Assembly: GCA_905234855.1 (NCBI GenBank)
Contig: CAJOIU010000014.1
Location: 1-37,810, forward strand
Direction: 5' to 3'
Source: an uncultured Oscillospiraceae bacterium
Lineage (GTDB): Bacteria; Bacillota; Clostridia; Oscillospirales; Oscillospiraceae
Length of the DNA stretch: 37,810 nucleotides
Shown here: piece by piece, positions 31,236 to 37,810 of the stretch
Numbering within the stretch: the stretch's first letter is position 1
How the letters are laid out: every line of letters starts with the position of its first letter
The notes under the pieces: generated by a model
Told to the model about the DNA's origin: nothing
Database searches by the model: none
The model's input: the letters and a program-made list of their open reading frames with translations, nothing else
Made by a program: the position numbers and the translations under genes

Positions 31236-33503
31236 ATGAAAAAAGCATCCCGTATCCTTGCGGTGCTGATGGCTATGGCTATGCTCCTGAGCCTGAGCGC
31301 ATTCGCAAGCGGCGATCCCTCCGGCGCTCCCGCACAGGAAGAGTATGTTGCCATTGAAAGCATCGGCGACATGACCGTCTCTTCCTATGCCACGCTGGAC
31401 GCGGTCGCCACCCGCAGTCAGGACAAGGGCTTCATCTATCTCGGCTACGACGTCGTTGACGGCGCGCTGACCGATGAGTCCAACTGGACCGGCGATATTT
31501 CCGATATCCAGCTCAACAACGCCGTTACCGGCGCCGGCTTCACCGCCGTCCGCGCCTCCGGCGAGATGTCCGACGTCACCGTGAACGGCGGCACCCTCGT
31601 TCTCACGAACGGCGCCGACGATTCGCAGGGCGAGCATGCCTCCGACTTCACCGGCATGGGCGCCGCCTTCGTCTCGTATGACGACGCGAAGCTCACCGTG
31701 AAGGATGTGGACGTGACCACCGACGGCTTCGTCCGCGCGGGCGTCATCGTCGATCAGGGCGCTGTCGCTTGGATCGAGGACAGCTCCTTCGTCACCTACG
31801 GCGCGAACCCCCTCACCGAGGCTTACGAGGGCTATGTGAACTCCGCCACCACCAGCAAGATGCTCTCTCCCCCTTGGGTTCTGGGCATTCAGGGCGGCAT
31901 CCGCACCGTCAACGTGCTTGACACGAAGGCCACCTTCGTTCTCGTGAACTCCAGCATGGCCTCCGGCGGCTGGGGCGTCATCTCCACCGACGGCTGCACC
32001 ACCCCCACCCTCATCATCATCGACTCCGATCTCCGCATCCTCTCCGCGGCGGAGGGCGGCATGGATTCCGGCGCGGCGCTCTACGGCGCGGATTACGCCA
32101 ACTACGGCTCCGGCTACGGCGCTTACCTCATCGGCACCTGCGACGAGCAGTATTACGGCTCCAAGGTCTCCGGCGCTACCTTCGGCGCCATCGCCCGCGA
32201 GGGTTATGCCACCTATCAGTCCTCCAACGGCGATATCGAGGTCGTCTCCGCCAAGGGCGAGAGCCTCGGCACCGTCAAGGGTCAGGGCAATGTCTCCGAG
32301 ATCGACACCGTCATCGGCGTCATGACCCACTCTTCCGAGTCTGTCGGCCTCACCTACACCGACGGCACGATCATCAACACCCTCGCCGAGACCGTTCTCT
32401 ACCGCTCCTCCGGCCACGCCGATTTCGTCTTCGATAACGCGGTCGTGAACCCCGGCAACGGCATCATTGGCCAGATGATCGACGACGACGACTCCACCGT
32501 CGGCATGGGCGACTTCTCCACCATGGGCTTCAATACTGCCCTCATCGAGGCCGCGGGCATGCCCAGCCAGAACGGCAATGAGACCGGCGCCACCGCCAAC
32601 TGCGAGGAAGCCAACTTCGTATTCGCCAATGGCGATTACGCAGGTGACCTCTACAACGGCACCGGCTACTACGGCCAGGCCGGCGACGTGATGAACGTCA
32701 CCGTCGGCGAGAACGCGACCCTCACCGGCGCCATCGCCCTGACCGAGACCTTCCACGGCGTTCCCTATTCCGCCGAGGCCAAGGCGTTTGCTGACGCGGC
32801 CGAGGGCGTCGAGTATGTCTTCATCGACAAGGACTTCAACGTGACCGCGAACGAGGCCGACGCTGCCTACATCCAGTTCACGCAGTTCACCATCGACCAG
32901 TACTACATGCTCTGCCGTCTGCTGAACCATGTTTATTCGAACGGCTATTCCGCCGTCAATGTCACCGTTGAGAAGGACGGCGTCTGGACCGTCGCCGGCG
33001 AGAGCCTCATCAGCTACCTCAAGGTCGAGGGTACTGTTTACGGTGCGCTCACCGAGAACGCTGACGGCACGCTGAGCCTCGCTCCCGCCGCCACCGCCAT
33101 TCCCGCCGGCGAGTACGGCACGGCCGTTGAGGCCAATGTCGCCGCTGCCATGGGCATGGGCAACGCCGGCGGCTCCGGCGAGCCCTCCGGCATTACCACC
33201 AACAACACCGCCTCCGACGAGCCCTCCGAGGAGCCTGCCGCCGCGCCCGCCGCGGGCGGCGATGTCTCCAAGGACGCTTGGAAGGCCTATCTGAAGGAAT
33301 ATGTCTCCGCGGTCCCCGCCGCGCAGGAGCATCTGGATGAGTTCTTCGCGGCCATCGACGCCGAGGCCTTTGACGTCATGCCCGGCGATATGCTCTTCCA
33401 AGATACGTTCTGGGGCTATTCCGCCATGTCGTTTGACGATTTTGTAGCCGCGGGCGGCGCGTATGAGATCCCCGCCTTCGATCCGAACCTCGTCGCCGAC
33501 TGA
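31236..33503 (+). CDS. Secreted beta-helix protein with C-terminal helical module
   Basis: The ATG at 31236 opens a signal peptide (KKASRILAVLMAMAMLL, cut after AFA) and a mature start SGDPSGAP; GGAGG lies 9 bases upstream. The 755-residue protein has a beta-helix pattern (MSDVTVNGGTLVLTNG, AKLTVKDVDVTTDG, AWIEDSSFVTYG, NVTVGENATLTGAI) and the VTVEKDGVWTVAGESLISYL end motif shared with the proteins at 15634 and 36098. After an Ala/Gly/Pro linker with SGEPSG, residues 678-755 are the helical module, strikingly like the third module of the protein at 14457 (ending EIPAFDPNL in both). No anchor motif, no lyase catalytic motif. Expression may be gated by the leader attenuator. Confidence 0.8.
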   Translation: MKKASRILAVLMAMAMLLSLSAFASGDPSGAPAQEEYVAIESIGDMTVSSYATLDAVATRSQDKGFIYLGYDVVDGALTDESNWTGDISDIQLNNAVTGAGFTAVRASGEMSDVTVNGGTLVLTNGADDSQGEHASDFTGMGAAFVSYDDAKLTVKDVDVTTDGFVRAGVIVDQGAVAWIEDSSFVTYGANPLTEAYEGYVNSATTSKMLSPPWVLGIQGGIRTVNVLDTKATFVLVNSSMASGGWGVISTDGCTTPTLIIIDSDLRILSAAEGGMDSGAALYGADYANYGSGYGAYLIGTCDEQYYGSKVSGATFGAIAREGYATYQSSNGDIEVVSAKGESLGTVKGQGNVSEIDTVIGVMTHSSESVGLTYTDGTIINTLAETVLYRSSGHADFVFDNAVVNPGNGIIGQMIDDDDSTVGMGDFSTMGFNTALIEAAGMPSQNGNETGATANCEEANFVFANGDYAGDLYNGTGYYGQAGDVMNVTVGENATLTGAIALTETFHGVPYSAEAKAFADAAEGVEYVFIDKDFNVTANEADAAYIQFTQFTIDQYYMLCRLLNHVYSNGYSAVNVTVEKDGVWTVAGESLISYLKVEGTVYGALTENADGTLSLAPAATAIPAGEYGTAVEANVAAAMGMGNAGGSGEPSGITTNNTASDEPSEEPAAAPAAGGDVSKDAWKAYLKEYVSAVPAAQEHLDEFFAAIDAEAFDVMPGDMLFQDTFWGYSAMSFDDFVAAGGAYEIPAFDPNLVAD

Positions 33504-33532
33504 TTCCCCGCAGACAAAAACACATAACACGC

Positions 33533-33572
33533 GCGCCTGCCGACCCGTTACGGGAAGGCAGGCGCTTTTTCT
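33533..33572. terminator. Terminator between convergent genes
   Basis: GCGCCTGCC (33533-33541) pairs with GGCAGGCGC (33557-33565), followed by TTTTTC. It sits against the stop of dpaB on the other strand. Confidence 0.75.
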
Positions 33573-34138
33573 TATACCAGAAGCGGCTGGAGCTGTTCAC
33601 CGCGTGCGGCGGCCTCCACGGCGGGGACGATCCGCCGGTAATCGAGGCTGAGGGAACAGGGCTTCTGCGCGGGGTCATCCTGCCCGAAGGGGACGAAATA
33701 GATGTTTTTGCGCGCAAGCAGGCGGGCGATGTTTTCCGCCGAGCCGGAAAGCCCGTCGTTCGTGGAAACGCCGATGACCAGCGGCTTTCCGTTGCGCAGA
33801 TGCCCCTTCGCGGCCATGGTGACGGCAGTGTCCGTCACGCCCCGGGAAAGCTTGGCAAGGGTGTTGCCCGTGCAGGGGACGACGGCCAGTACGTCCAGCC
33901 GCCCCTGCGGGCCGAGGGGCTCCGCCTCCGCGATCGTCGTCACGGCGGTGTGGCCGCTCGTTTCCTCCAGCAGCGCCCGCCACCCGGCGGCGGGGCCGAA
34001 TCGGCTGTCCCGCAGGGCGTTTTCGCTGAAAATCGGCAGTATGTCAAACACGCGGCACAGCTCCGGGAGCGCTTCCGCGAGCTTTCCGAAGGAGCAATAG
34101 GAACCGGTCAGTGCCAGACCAAGACGCAGTTTATTCAT
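33572..34138 (-). CDS. dpaB: Dipicolinate synthase subunit B
   Basis: This 188-residue flavoprotein-fold subunit, with DpaA, converts the dihydrodipicolinate-pathway intermediate to dipicolinic acid in the mother cell during sporulation. Family marks: LALTGSYCSFGKL near the start, VVPCTGNTLAKLSRGVTDTAV in the middle, and the NDGLSGSAENIARLLARKNIYFVPFGQDDP-type end (seen as GVSTNDGLSGSAENI and YFVPFGQDDP). Full length. Its ATG overlaps the 3' end of dpaA by 8 bases, so the subunits are translated together. Confidence 0.93.
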   Translation of the reverse strand: MNKLRLGLALTGSYCSFGKLAEALPELCRVFDILPIFSENALRDSRFGPAAGWRALLEETSGHTAVTTIAEAEPLGPQGRLDVLAVVPCTGNTLAKLSRGVTDTAVTMAAKGHLRNGKPLVIGVSTNDGLSGSAENIARLLARKNIYFVPFGQDDPAQKPCSLSLDYRRIVPAVEAAARGEQLQPLLV

Positions 34139-34742
34139 TTATGTCAACCTCCAATGCACGGTATACGGCGTCTGCCATGATGTCTGCCGCGGCCTGCGGC
34201 GCATAGTGGCTGGGCAGGCCGGGCGCCCGCAAAACCGGCGCATGATCCTGCCAACCGCCTGGCGCGCTGGCAAGCTCCATGCACAGCGCCCCGCCGTAAT
34301 CGCCGGAAAGCAGCGGCGCGGGAACGGTGTTCACCACGGCGTCATAGGGTGCGGGAATGTAAATTATGTCAACTGCAAGATATCCCCTTGCCCGTGCCTC
34401 CGCCCGGGCGGCGGGACGGCGGGCGGCCACGGTGACACGCGCGCCCAGCGCGGCGAGCTTATCGGCCAGCAGGCGCCCGATGCGCCCATAGCCGACCACC
34501 AGCACGCGCATGCCCATGACCGGGCGGGGAGCGCGCCGCATCAGAAGCTCCGCTGCGCCCTCGGCGGTCAGCGCGGCGTTTTCGACGGCATAGACCTCGT
34601 CGCGCCAATAGGGGATGCCCCGGCGCTCCGCCGGCGGCGCGATGACGTGCCCGCTGTCCGGCGTGAGCCGGTGGCCGTCGGCCTCCAAGCGCTTTTTCAA
34701 ATACGGATAGCGGGGATCGACCCCTTCCAGCGTGAAATTCAT
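34131..34742 (-). CDS. dpaA: Dipicolinate synthase subunit A, short form
   Basis: The 203-residue protein has the NAD-binding Rossmann motif VLVVGYGRIGRLLADKLAALGA, the VVNTVPAPLL segment and the family end APGLPSHYAPQAAADIMADAV. Bacillus-type DpaA is about 290-300 residues; here the N-terminal domain before the Rossmann fold is reduced to about 75 residues. GAGGTGATC precedes the ATG, and nothing upstream in frame resembles the missing part, since only 73 bases separate it from the divergent DUF1015 gene. It is the first gene of dpaAB and marks the host as a spore former. No clear sporulation-sigma promoter was identified. Confidence 0.88.
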   Translation of the reverse strand: MNFTLEGVDPRYPYLKKRLEADGHRLTPDSGHVIAPPAERRGIPYWRDEVYAVENAALTAEGAAELLMRRAPRPVMGMRVLVVGYGRIGRLLADKLAALGARVTVAARRPAARAEARARGYLAVDIIYIPAPYDAVVNTVPAPLLSGDYGGALCMELASAPGGWQDHAPVLRAPGLPSHYAPQAAADIMADAVYRALEVDINE

Positions 34743-34755
34743 AGCAGATCACCTC

Positions 34756-34784
34756 TTGCCATGCTATGCGGAATAGGGTAAAAT
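34756..34784 (+). promoter_or_regulatory. Probable promoter of the DUF1015 gene
   Basis: TTGCCA (34756-34761), 17-base spacer, TAAAAT (34779-34784), in the 73-base divergent gap. A TTGACA just after it is too close to the ribosome site to be a -35 for this gene. Confidence 0.45.
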
Positions 34785-34815
34785 TGACAGTACTACCGAC
34801 AAAAGGAGCTTATGC

Positions 34816-35934
34816 ATGAGAGATATATTCACACCGGCCGATATCCTGCTGCCGAAGCGGGGCACAGATATGACGAAATGGGCCGCGGTGGCGTGCGACC
34901 AGTTTTCCGCCCAGCCGGAGTATTGGGAGGCGTTCGACGCCTATGTGGGCGAAGCGCCCTCCGCCCTGCGGCTGATGCTGCCGGAGGCGTATCTGAACGC
35001 TCCGGATGTGGAGGCGCGGAAAAGCGCCATGACCGAGGCCATGAAGGACTATCTGGTGGGGGGCGTTTTCGAAAAGATCCCGGATTCTTATATATTTGTG
35101 GAGCGAACCCTTCCAAACGGGAAGATAAGACGCGGTTTGGTGGGGAAGCTTGACCTTGAAGCCTATGACTGGACGCCCGGCTCCCAGTCCCCGGTGCGCT
35201 CGACGGAGGCCACCGTTCCCGAGCGACTGCCCACCCGGGTGGAGCTGCGCCGCGCGGCGATGCTGGAGATGCCGCATATCGTGCTGTTCATCGACGACGA
35301 GGCCGATACCGTGCTGGGCGGTGCGGAGCCGGGAGAGACGCTGTATGATTTCGATCTGTATCAGGGCGGCGGGCATGTCCGCGGACGGCGCATCACGGGC
35401 GTGGCGGCGGAGAAGACTCTCGCGGCCTTGAACGCTCTGCCCGGACCGATGGTTTTTGCCATGGGCGACGGGAACCACAGCCTCGCCGCGGCCAAGAATC
35501 GCTGGGAGGAGTTGAAGGCCGCCGGCGCGCCCATGGATCATCCGGCGCGGTATGCGCTGGCGGAGGCGGAGAACCTGCAGGACGCGGCGGTGGAGTTTTA
35601 TCCCATCCATCGGGTGCTGTTCGACACGGACGAGGGCGGCTTCGTGCGGGCGCTGTCCGGCGAGGATACGGGCAAGCTGGTGTCGGAAGCGGACGCCCTC
35701 TGCCGGGAGTATATCCAAGAGCACGGCGGCCGCGTGGACTATATCCACGGGGAGGACGAGGCTCGCTCCATGGGGGCAAAGCCCGGCTGCGCGGCGCTGC
35801 TGCTGCCGCCGCTGCCGAAGGCGGAGCTGTTCCCGCACATATTAAAATACGGTAATTATCCGAAAAAGAGCTTTTCCGTCGGACACAGCCTCGATAAGCG
35901 CTGGTATCTGGAGTGCCGCAGGATCACGGAGTGA
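34816..35934 (+). CDS. DUF1015 family protein
   Basis: This 372-residue protein follows the family pattern: an opening IFTPADILLPKRGTDMTKWAAVACDQFSAQPEYW, a VERTLPNGKIRRGLVGKLDLEAYD segment and the hallmark MGDGNHSLAAAKNRWEE motif with the flanking HPARYALAEAENLQDAAVEFYPIHRV region (motifs quoted in pieces: CDQFSAQPEYW, GDGNHSLAAAK, FYPIHRVLF). The biochemical role of most members is not established. AAAGGAG precedes the ATG. It is divergent from dpaA and has its own terminator. Confidence 0.85.
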   Translation: MRDIFTPADILLPKRGTDMTKWAAVACDQFSAQPEYWEAFDAYVGEAPSALRLMLPEAYLNAPDVEARKSAMTEAMKDYLVGGVFEKIPDSYIFVERTLPNGKIRRGLVGKLDLEAYDWTPGSQSPVRSTEATVPERLPTRVELRRAAMLEMPHIVLFIDDEADTVLGGAEPGETLYDFDLYQGGGHVRGRRITGVAAEKTLAALNALPGPMVFAMGDGNHSLAAAKNRWEELKAAGAPMDHPARYALAEAENLQDAAVEFYPIHRVLFDTDEGGFVRALSGEDTGKLVSEADALCREYIQEHGGRVDYIHGEDEARSMGAKPGCAALLLPPLPKAELFPHILKYGNYPKKSFSVGHSLDKRWYLECRRITE

Positions 35935-35954
35935 CAACCGAATTAACCGTCACA

Positions 35955-35987
35955 GCAGAGGCCGTTCGAAGGCCTCTGCCGTTTTTT
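35955..35987 (+). terminator. Rho-independent terminator
   Basis: GCAGAGGCC (35955-35963) pairs with GGCCTCTGC (35971-35979), followed by CGTTTTTTG. Confidence 0.85.
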
Positions 35988-36020
35988 GAAAAATTTTTTG
36001 TCACCCCCCCTTTTTTGTCG

Positions 36021-36090
36021 CCGTCCTTCCGTATATATGCTCAGCAGGAAAAACAACACCAAAACTACTGACATACAGGAAAGGACGGTA
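36021..36090 (+). promoter_or_regulatory. Possible leader pairing that hides the ribosome site
   Basis: CCGTCCTTCC (36021-36030) is complementary, with one bulge, to GGAAAGGACGG (36078-36088), which contains the ribosome site of the gene at 36098. Both elements are followed by GTATATA. A -10-like TATATG lies at about 36033, so the first element could also be part of the promoter, in which case no hairpin would form in the mRNA. Confidence 0.35.
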
Positions 36091-36097
36091 TATATCC

Positions 36098-37774
36098 ATG
36101 AAACAGAAGCTTTCGACCCAGATCATCGGCGCGGCATTGGCCGTGATCTTTGCCGCAGGTCTCGGCACCGTGGCGCTGGCCTCCAGCGAACCCTCCGCCG
36201 AGCAGCAGCCCCCGCAGATCAGCGAGGAGATGGCGCAGAACGATCAGACGCCCCCGGAACTCCCGGACGGTCAGCAGCCCCCCGAAGCCCCCGACGGCGA
36301 GCAGCCGCCTGAAATGCCGGACGGTCAGCAGCCCGCCAGCGAGCCGGGCGCGAGCAATGAGCCGGGCGCGAGCAACGAGCCGGGCGCGAGCAATGAGCCG
36401 GGCACGAGCAATGAGCCGGGCGCGCAGCAGAACGACCCTGACGGTCGGCAGGAGCGGGGCGGCATCCGCGGGGTGCTGGAGGATCTGATCCAGCGGCTGA
36501 TGAGCCTTCTCGGCATCGGACAGAAGGATGCGGGGCAGCCCGCGTCCCAGCCGGAGCAGAACGCCGCGCCCGCGCAGAGCGGACAGAGCGCTCCCTCCGG
36601 GGAGATGGGCGGCGAAGCCCAAAGCGCTCCCTCCGGGGAAATGAGCGCCTCGGGTGAGATGGGCGGCTCCGGCGAGATGGGAGGCGCGTCCGGCGAGGCG
36701 GTCGCCTATGCCGCGGCCAACACCGTGACGGAGAGCGCCTCGGGCGCGTCCTATACCTCCCGGAACGGAGATGAGAACGCCGTCCTTGTCAGCGGCTCCG
36801 ACGTGACCCTCACCGGCATCACCGTATCGAAGACCGGCGATACCTCCGGCGAGAGCGCCGATTTCTACGGCGTGAACGCGGGCGTTCTGGCCGCGAACGG
36901 CGCGACGCTCACCATCGAGGAAGCGGAGATCATCACCGACGGCGCCCACGCGAACGGCGTCTTCAGCTACGGCAGCGGCACGGTGCTGAACATCTCCGAT
37001 TCCACCGTCACCACCAGCGCCAATAATTCCGGCGGCATCATGACCACCGGCGGCGCGACCCTGAACGCCTCGAACCTCACCGTCAGCACCTCCGGAAGCT
37101 CCTCCGCGGCGATCCGCTCCGACCGGGGCGGCGGCACCGTGACCGTGAGCGAGGGCAGCTATGCCTCCAGCGGCGTCGGCTCCCCGGCGATCTATTCCAC
37201 CGCGGATATCAGCGTATCGGACGCCGTGCTGACTTCTGCCGCCTCCGAGGCGGTGGTCATCGAGGGCGGCAACTGCGTGACGCTCGTGAACGACACCGTT
37301 TCCGGCAACAACAGCAAGCTGAACGGTCAGTCCACCGTGAAGACCAACGTCCTCATTTACCAGTCCATGTCCGGCGACGCGGCGGAGGGCAATTCGACCT
37401 TCACCATGACCGGCGGCAGCATGACGGCGGGGACGGGCGCGATGTTCCATGTGACGAACGTCACCACCGAGATCAATCTCTCCGGCGTGGACTTCACCTA
37501 TGCTTCCGACAGCGACGTGTTCCTCGACGCCTCCGCCGACGCGTGGGGCACGGCGGGCAGAAACGGCGGCAACGTCACCCTGAACCTCGACGATCAGGAT
37601 ATCGTCGGCGTTATCACCGCGGACAGCGTCTCAAGCGTCTCGGTGTACATGACAAACGGCTCCACATGGACGCTCACCGGCGATTCCTATGTCACCGGCC
37701 TCAGCGGCGACACCTCCGGCATCGATCTGAACGGTTATACCCTCTATGTGAACGGCACGGCTTGGAACGGCTGA
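36098..37774 (+). CDS. Secreted low-complexity plus beta-helix protein
   Basis: This 558-residue protein has a signal peptide (KQKLSTQIIGAALAVIFAAG, cut after ALA) and mature start SSEPSAEQQPP. Residues about 30-125 are Pro/Gln/Glu-rich with PDGQQPPE repeats and four to five EPGASN units. A short amphipathic segment (GGIRGVLEDLIQRLMSLLGIG) follows, then SGEM/GGSGEM repeats, then a beta-helix (about 215-540) with regular turns (NAVLVSGSDVTLTGITVSKTG, ATLTIEEAEIITDG, TVLNISDSTVTTSANNSGG). It ends with VSVYMTNGSTWTLTGDSYVTGL, the cap-like motif shared with the other beta-helix proteins, but lacks the helical module. It is the fourth member of the local secreted family. The window ends 36 bases after the stop. 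Confidence 0.8.
   Translation: MKQKLSTQIIGAALAVIFAAGLGTVALASSEPSAEQQPPQISEEMAQNDQTPPELPDGQQPPEAPDGEQPPEMPDGQQPASEPGASNEPGASNEPGASNEPGTSNEPGAQQNDPDGRQERGGIRGVLEDLIQRLMSLLGIGQKDAGQPASQPEQNAAPAQSGQSAPSGEMGGEAQSAPSGEMSASGEMGGSGEMGGASGEAVAYAAANTVTESASGASYTSRNGDENAVLVSGSDVTLTGITVSKTGDTSGESADFYGVNAGVLAANGATLTIEEAEIITDGAHANGVFSYGSGTVLNISDSTVTTSANNSGGIMTTGGATLNASNLTVSTSGSSSAAIRSDRGGGTVTVSEGSYASSGVGSPAIYSTADISVSDAVLTSAASEAVVIEGGNCVTLVNDTVSGNNSKLNGQSTVKTNVLIYQSMSGDAAEGNSTFTMTGGSMTAGTGAMFHVTNVTTEINLSGVDFTYASDSDVFLDASADAWGTAGRNGGNVTLNLDDQDIVGVITADSVSSVSVYMTNGSTWTLTGDSYVTGLSGDTSGIDLNGYTLYVNGTAWNG
36341..36424 (+). repeat. 18-bp tandem repeat coding EPGASN
   Basis: Four full copies plus a partial of GAGCCGGGCGCGAGCAAT (36341-36358, 36359-36376, 36377-36394, 36395-36412, partial from 36413) differ at only one base each. 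Near-identity suggests copy-number change by slippage. Confidence 0.85.
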
Positions 37775-37810
37775 GCCGCGACAACCGAATATCACCGGCG
37801 GCCGGGGCAT

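Noticed and set aside
18250-31236. Direct repeats at the prophage borders (for example GTTTACGCAGCG near 18361 and GTTTACAGCG near 31120).
   Set aside because: Similarity is only about six contiguous bases and not at comparable positions, so it does not support an att pair.
29659-34374. The two TTATGTCAACT copies as attL/attR of an integrated element.
   Set aside because: The interval would cut a phage gene and dpaA and contain no mobility functions; the left Xer arms do not match each other.
36341-36424. Tandem 18-bp repeats as a CRISPR array.
   Set aside because: There are no spacers; the units are contiguous, in frame and encode EPGASN within a secreted protein.

Overview
This window looks like chromosome of a fairly GC-rich, spore-forming member of the Clostridia (Bacillota, Oscillospiraceae-like). 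That placement is inferred from dipicolinate synthase genes dpaA/dpaB, a CarD-type regulator, a clostridial-type CoA-transferase, strong AGGAGG ribosome sites and consensus sigma-A promoters. No rRNA or other definitive taxonomic marker is present.

Layout. 1-1446: a gene tail, a small SHOCT-like ORF of the kind found beside recombinases, and a dicarboxylate transporter that has lost its N-terminus and an internal block, so it looks like a recombination scar. 1541-1770: tRNA-Thr and an abnormal tRNA-Asp on the minus strand, driven by a perfect TTGACA/TATAAT promoter; the tRNA-Asp lacks most of its T arm. 1920-3455: a membrane-anchored Pro/Thr-rich surface protein. 3595-8690: carA and then carB fused in frame to a complete dapF, joining carbamoyl phosphate synthesis to meso-diaminopimelate formation in one chain. 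8755-11308 (minus): nitroreductase, DUF2461 protein and acetate/4-hydroxybutyrate-type CoA-transferase. 11440-13665: metY and metA; MetA carries Glu111, the acetyl-CoA type, so the two genes form a coherent O-acetylhomoserine route. 13798-14322: CarD-like regulator.

14457-18249, 31236-33503 and 36098-37774 hold four secreted proteins with similar N-termini (signal peptide, then a mature start like SGEPS). Three are predicted right-handed beta-helices. Two of these end in a helical module of about 65-80 residues, and the fourth protein (14457) consists of three tandem copies of that module with no beta-helix.

18422-about 31100 is a compact podovirus-like prophage, sitting between two members of this secreted family: ImmA-like protease and XRE repressor (minus), a divergent operator/promoter region, then a packed late operon (Cys-rich small protein, TerL, small basic protein, scaffold-like protein, decoration-like protein, major capsid, zinc-ribbon portal, adaptor, CHAP endolysin, holin, XhlA-like protein, beta-rich tail hub, small protein, coiled-coil protein with a peptidoglycan-binding end). 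No integrase, replication gene, small terminase, tape measure or tail sheath is visible. The late operon contains a nested inverted repeat between capsid and portal and, inside a 55-codon gene, an AT-rich stretch of rare codons resembling the XerD half of a Firmicutes dif site.

33572-34742 (minus) holds dpaA (short form) and dpaB for spore dipicolinate; 34816-35934 is a DUF1015 protein. Domain and family names are from recognition of motifs by eye; no database search was run.
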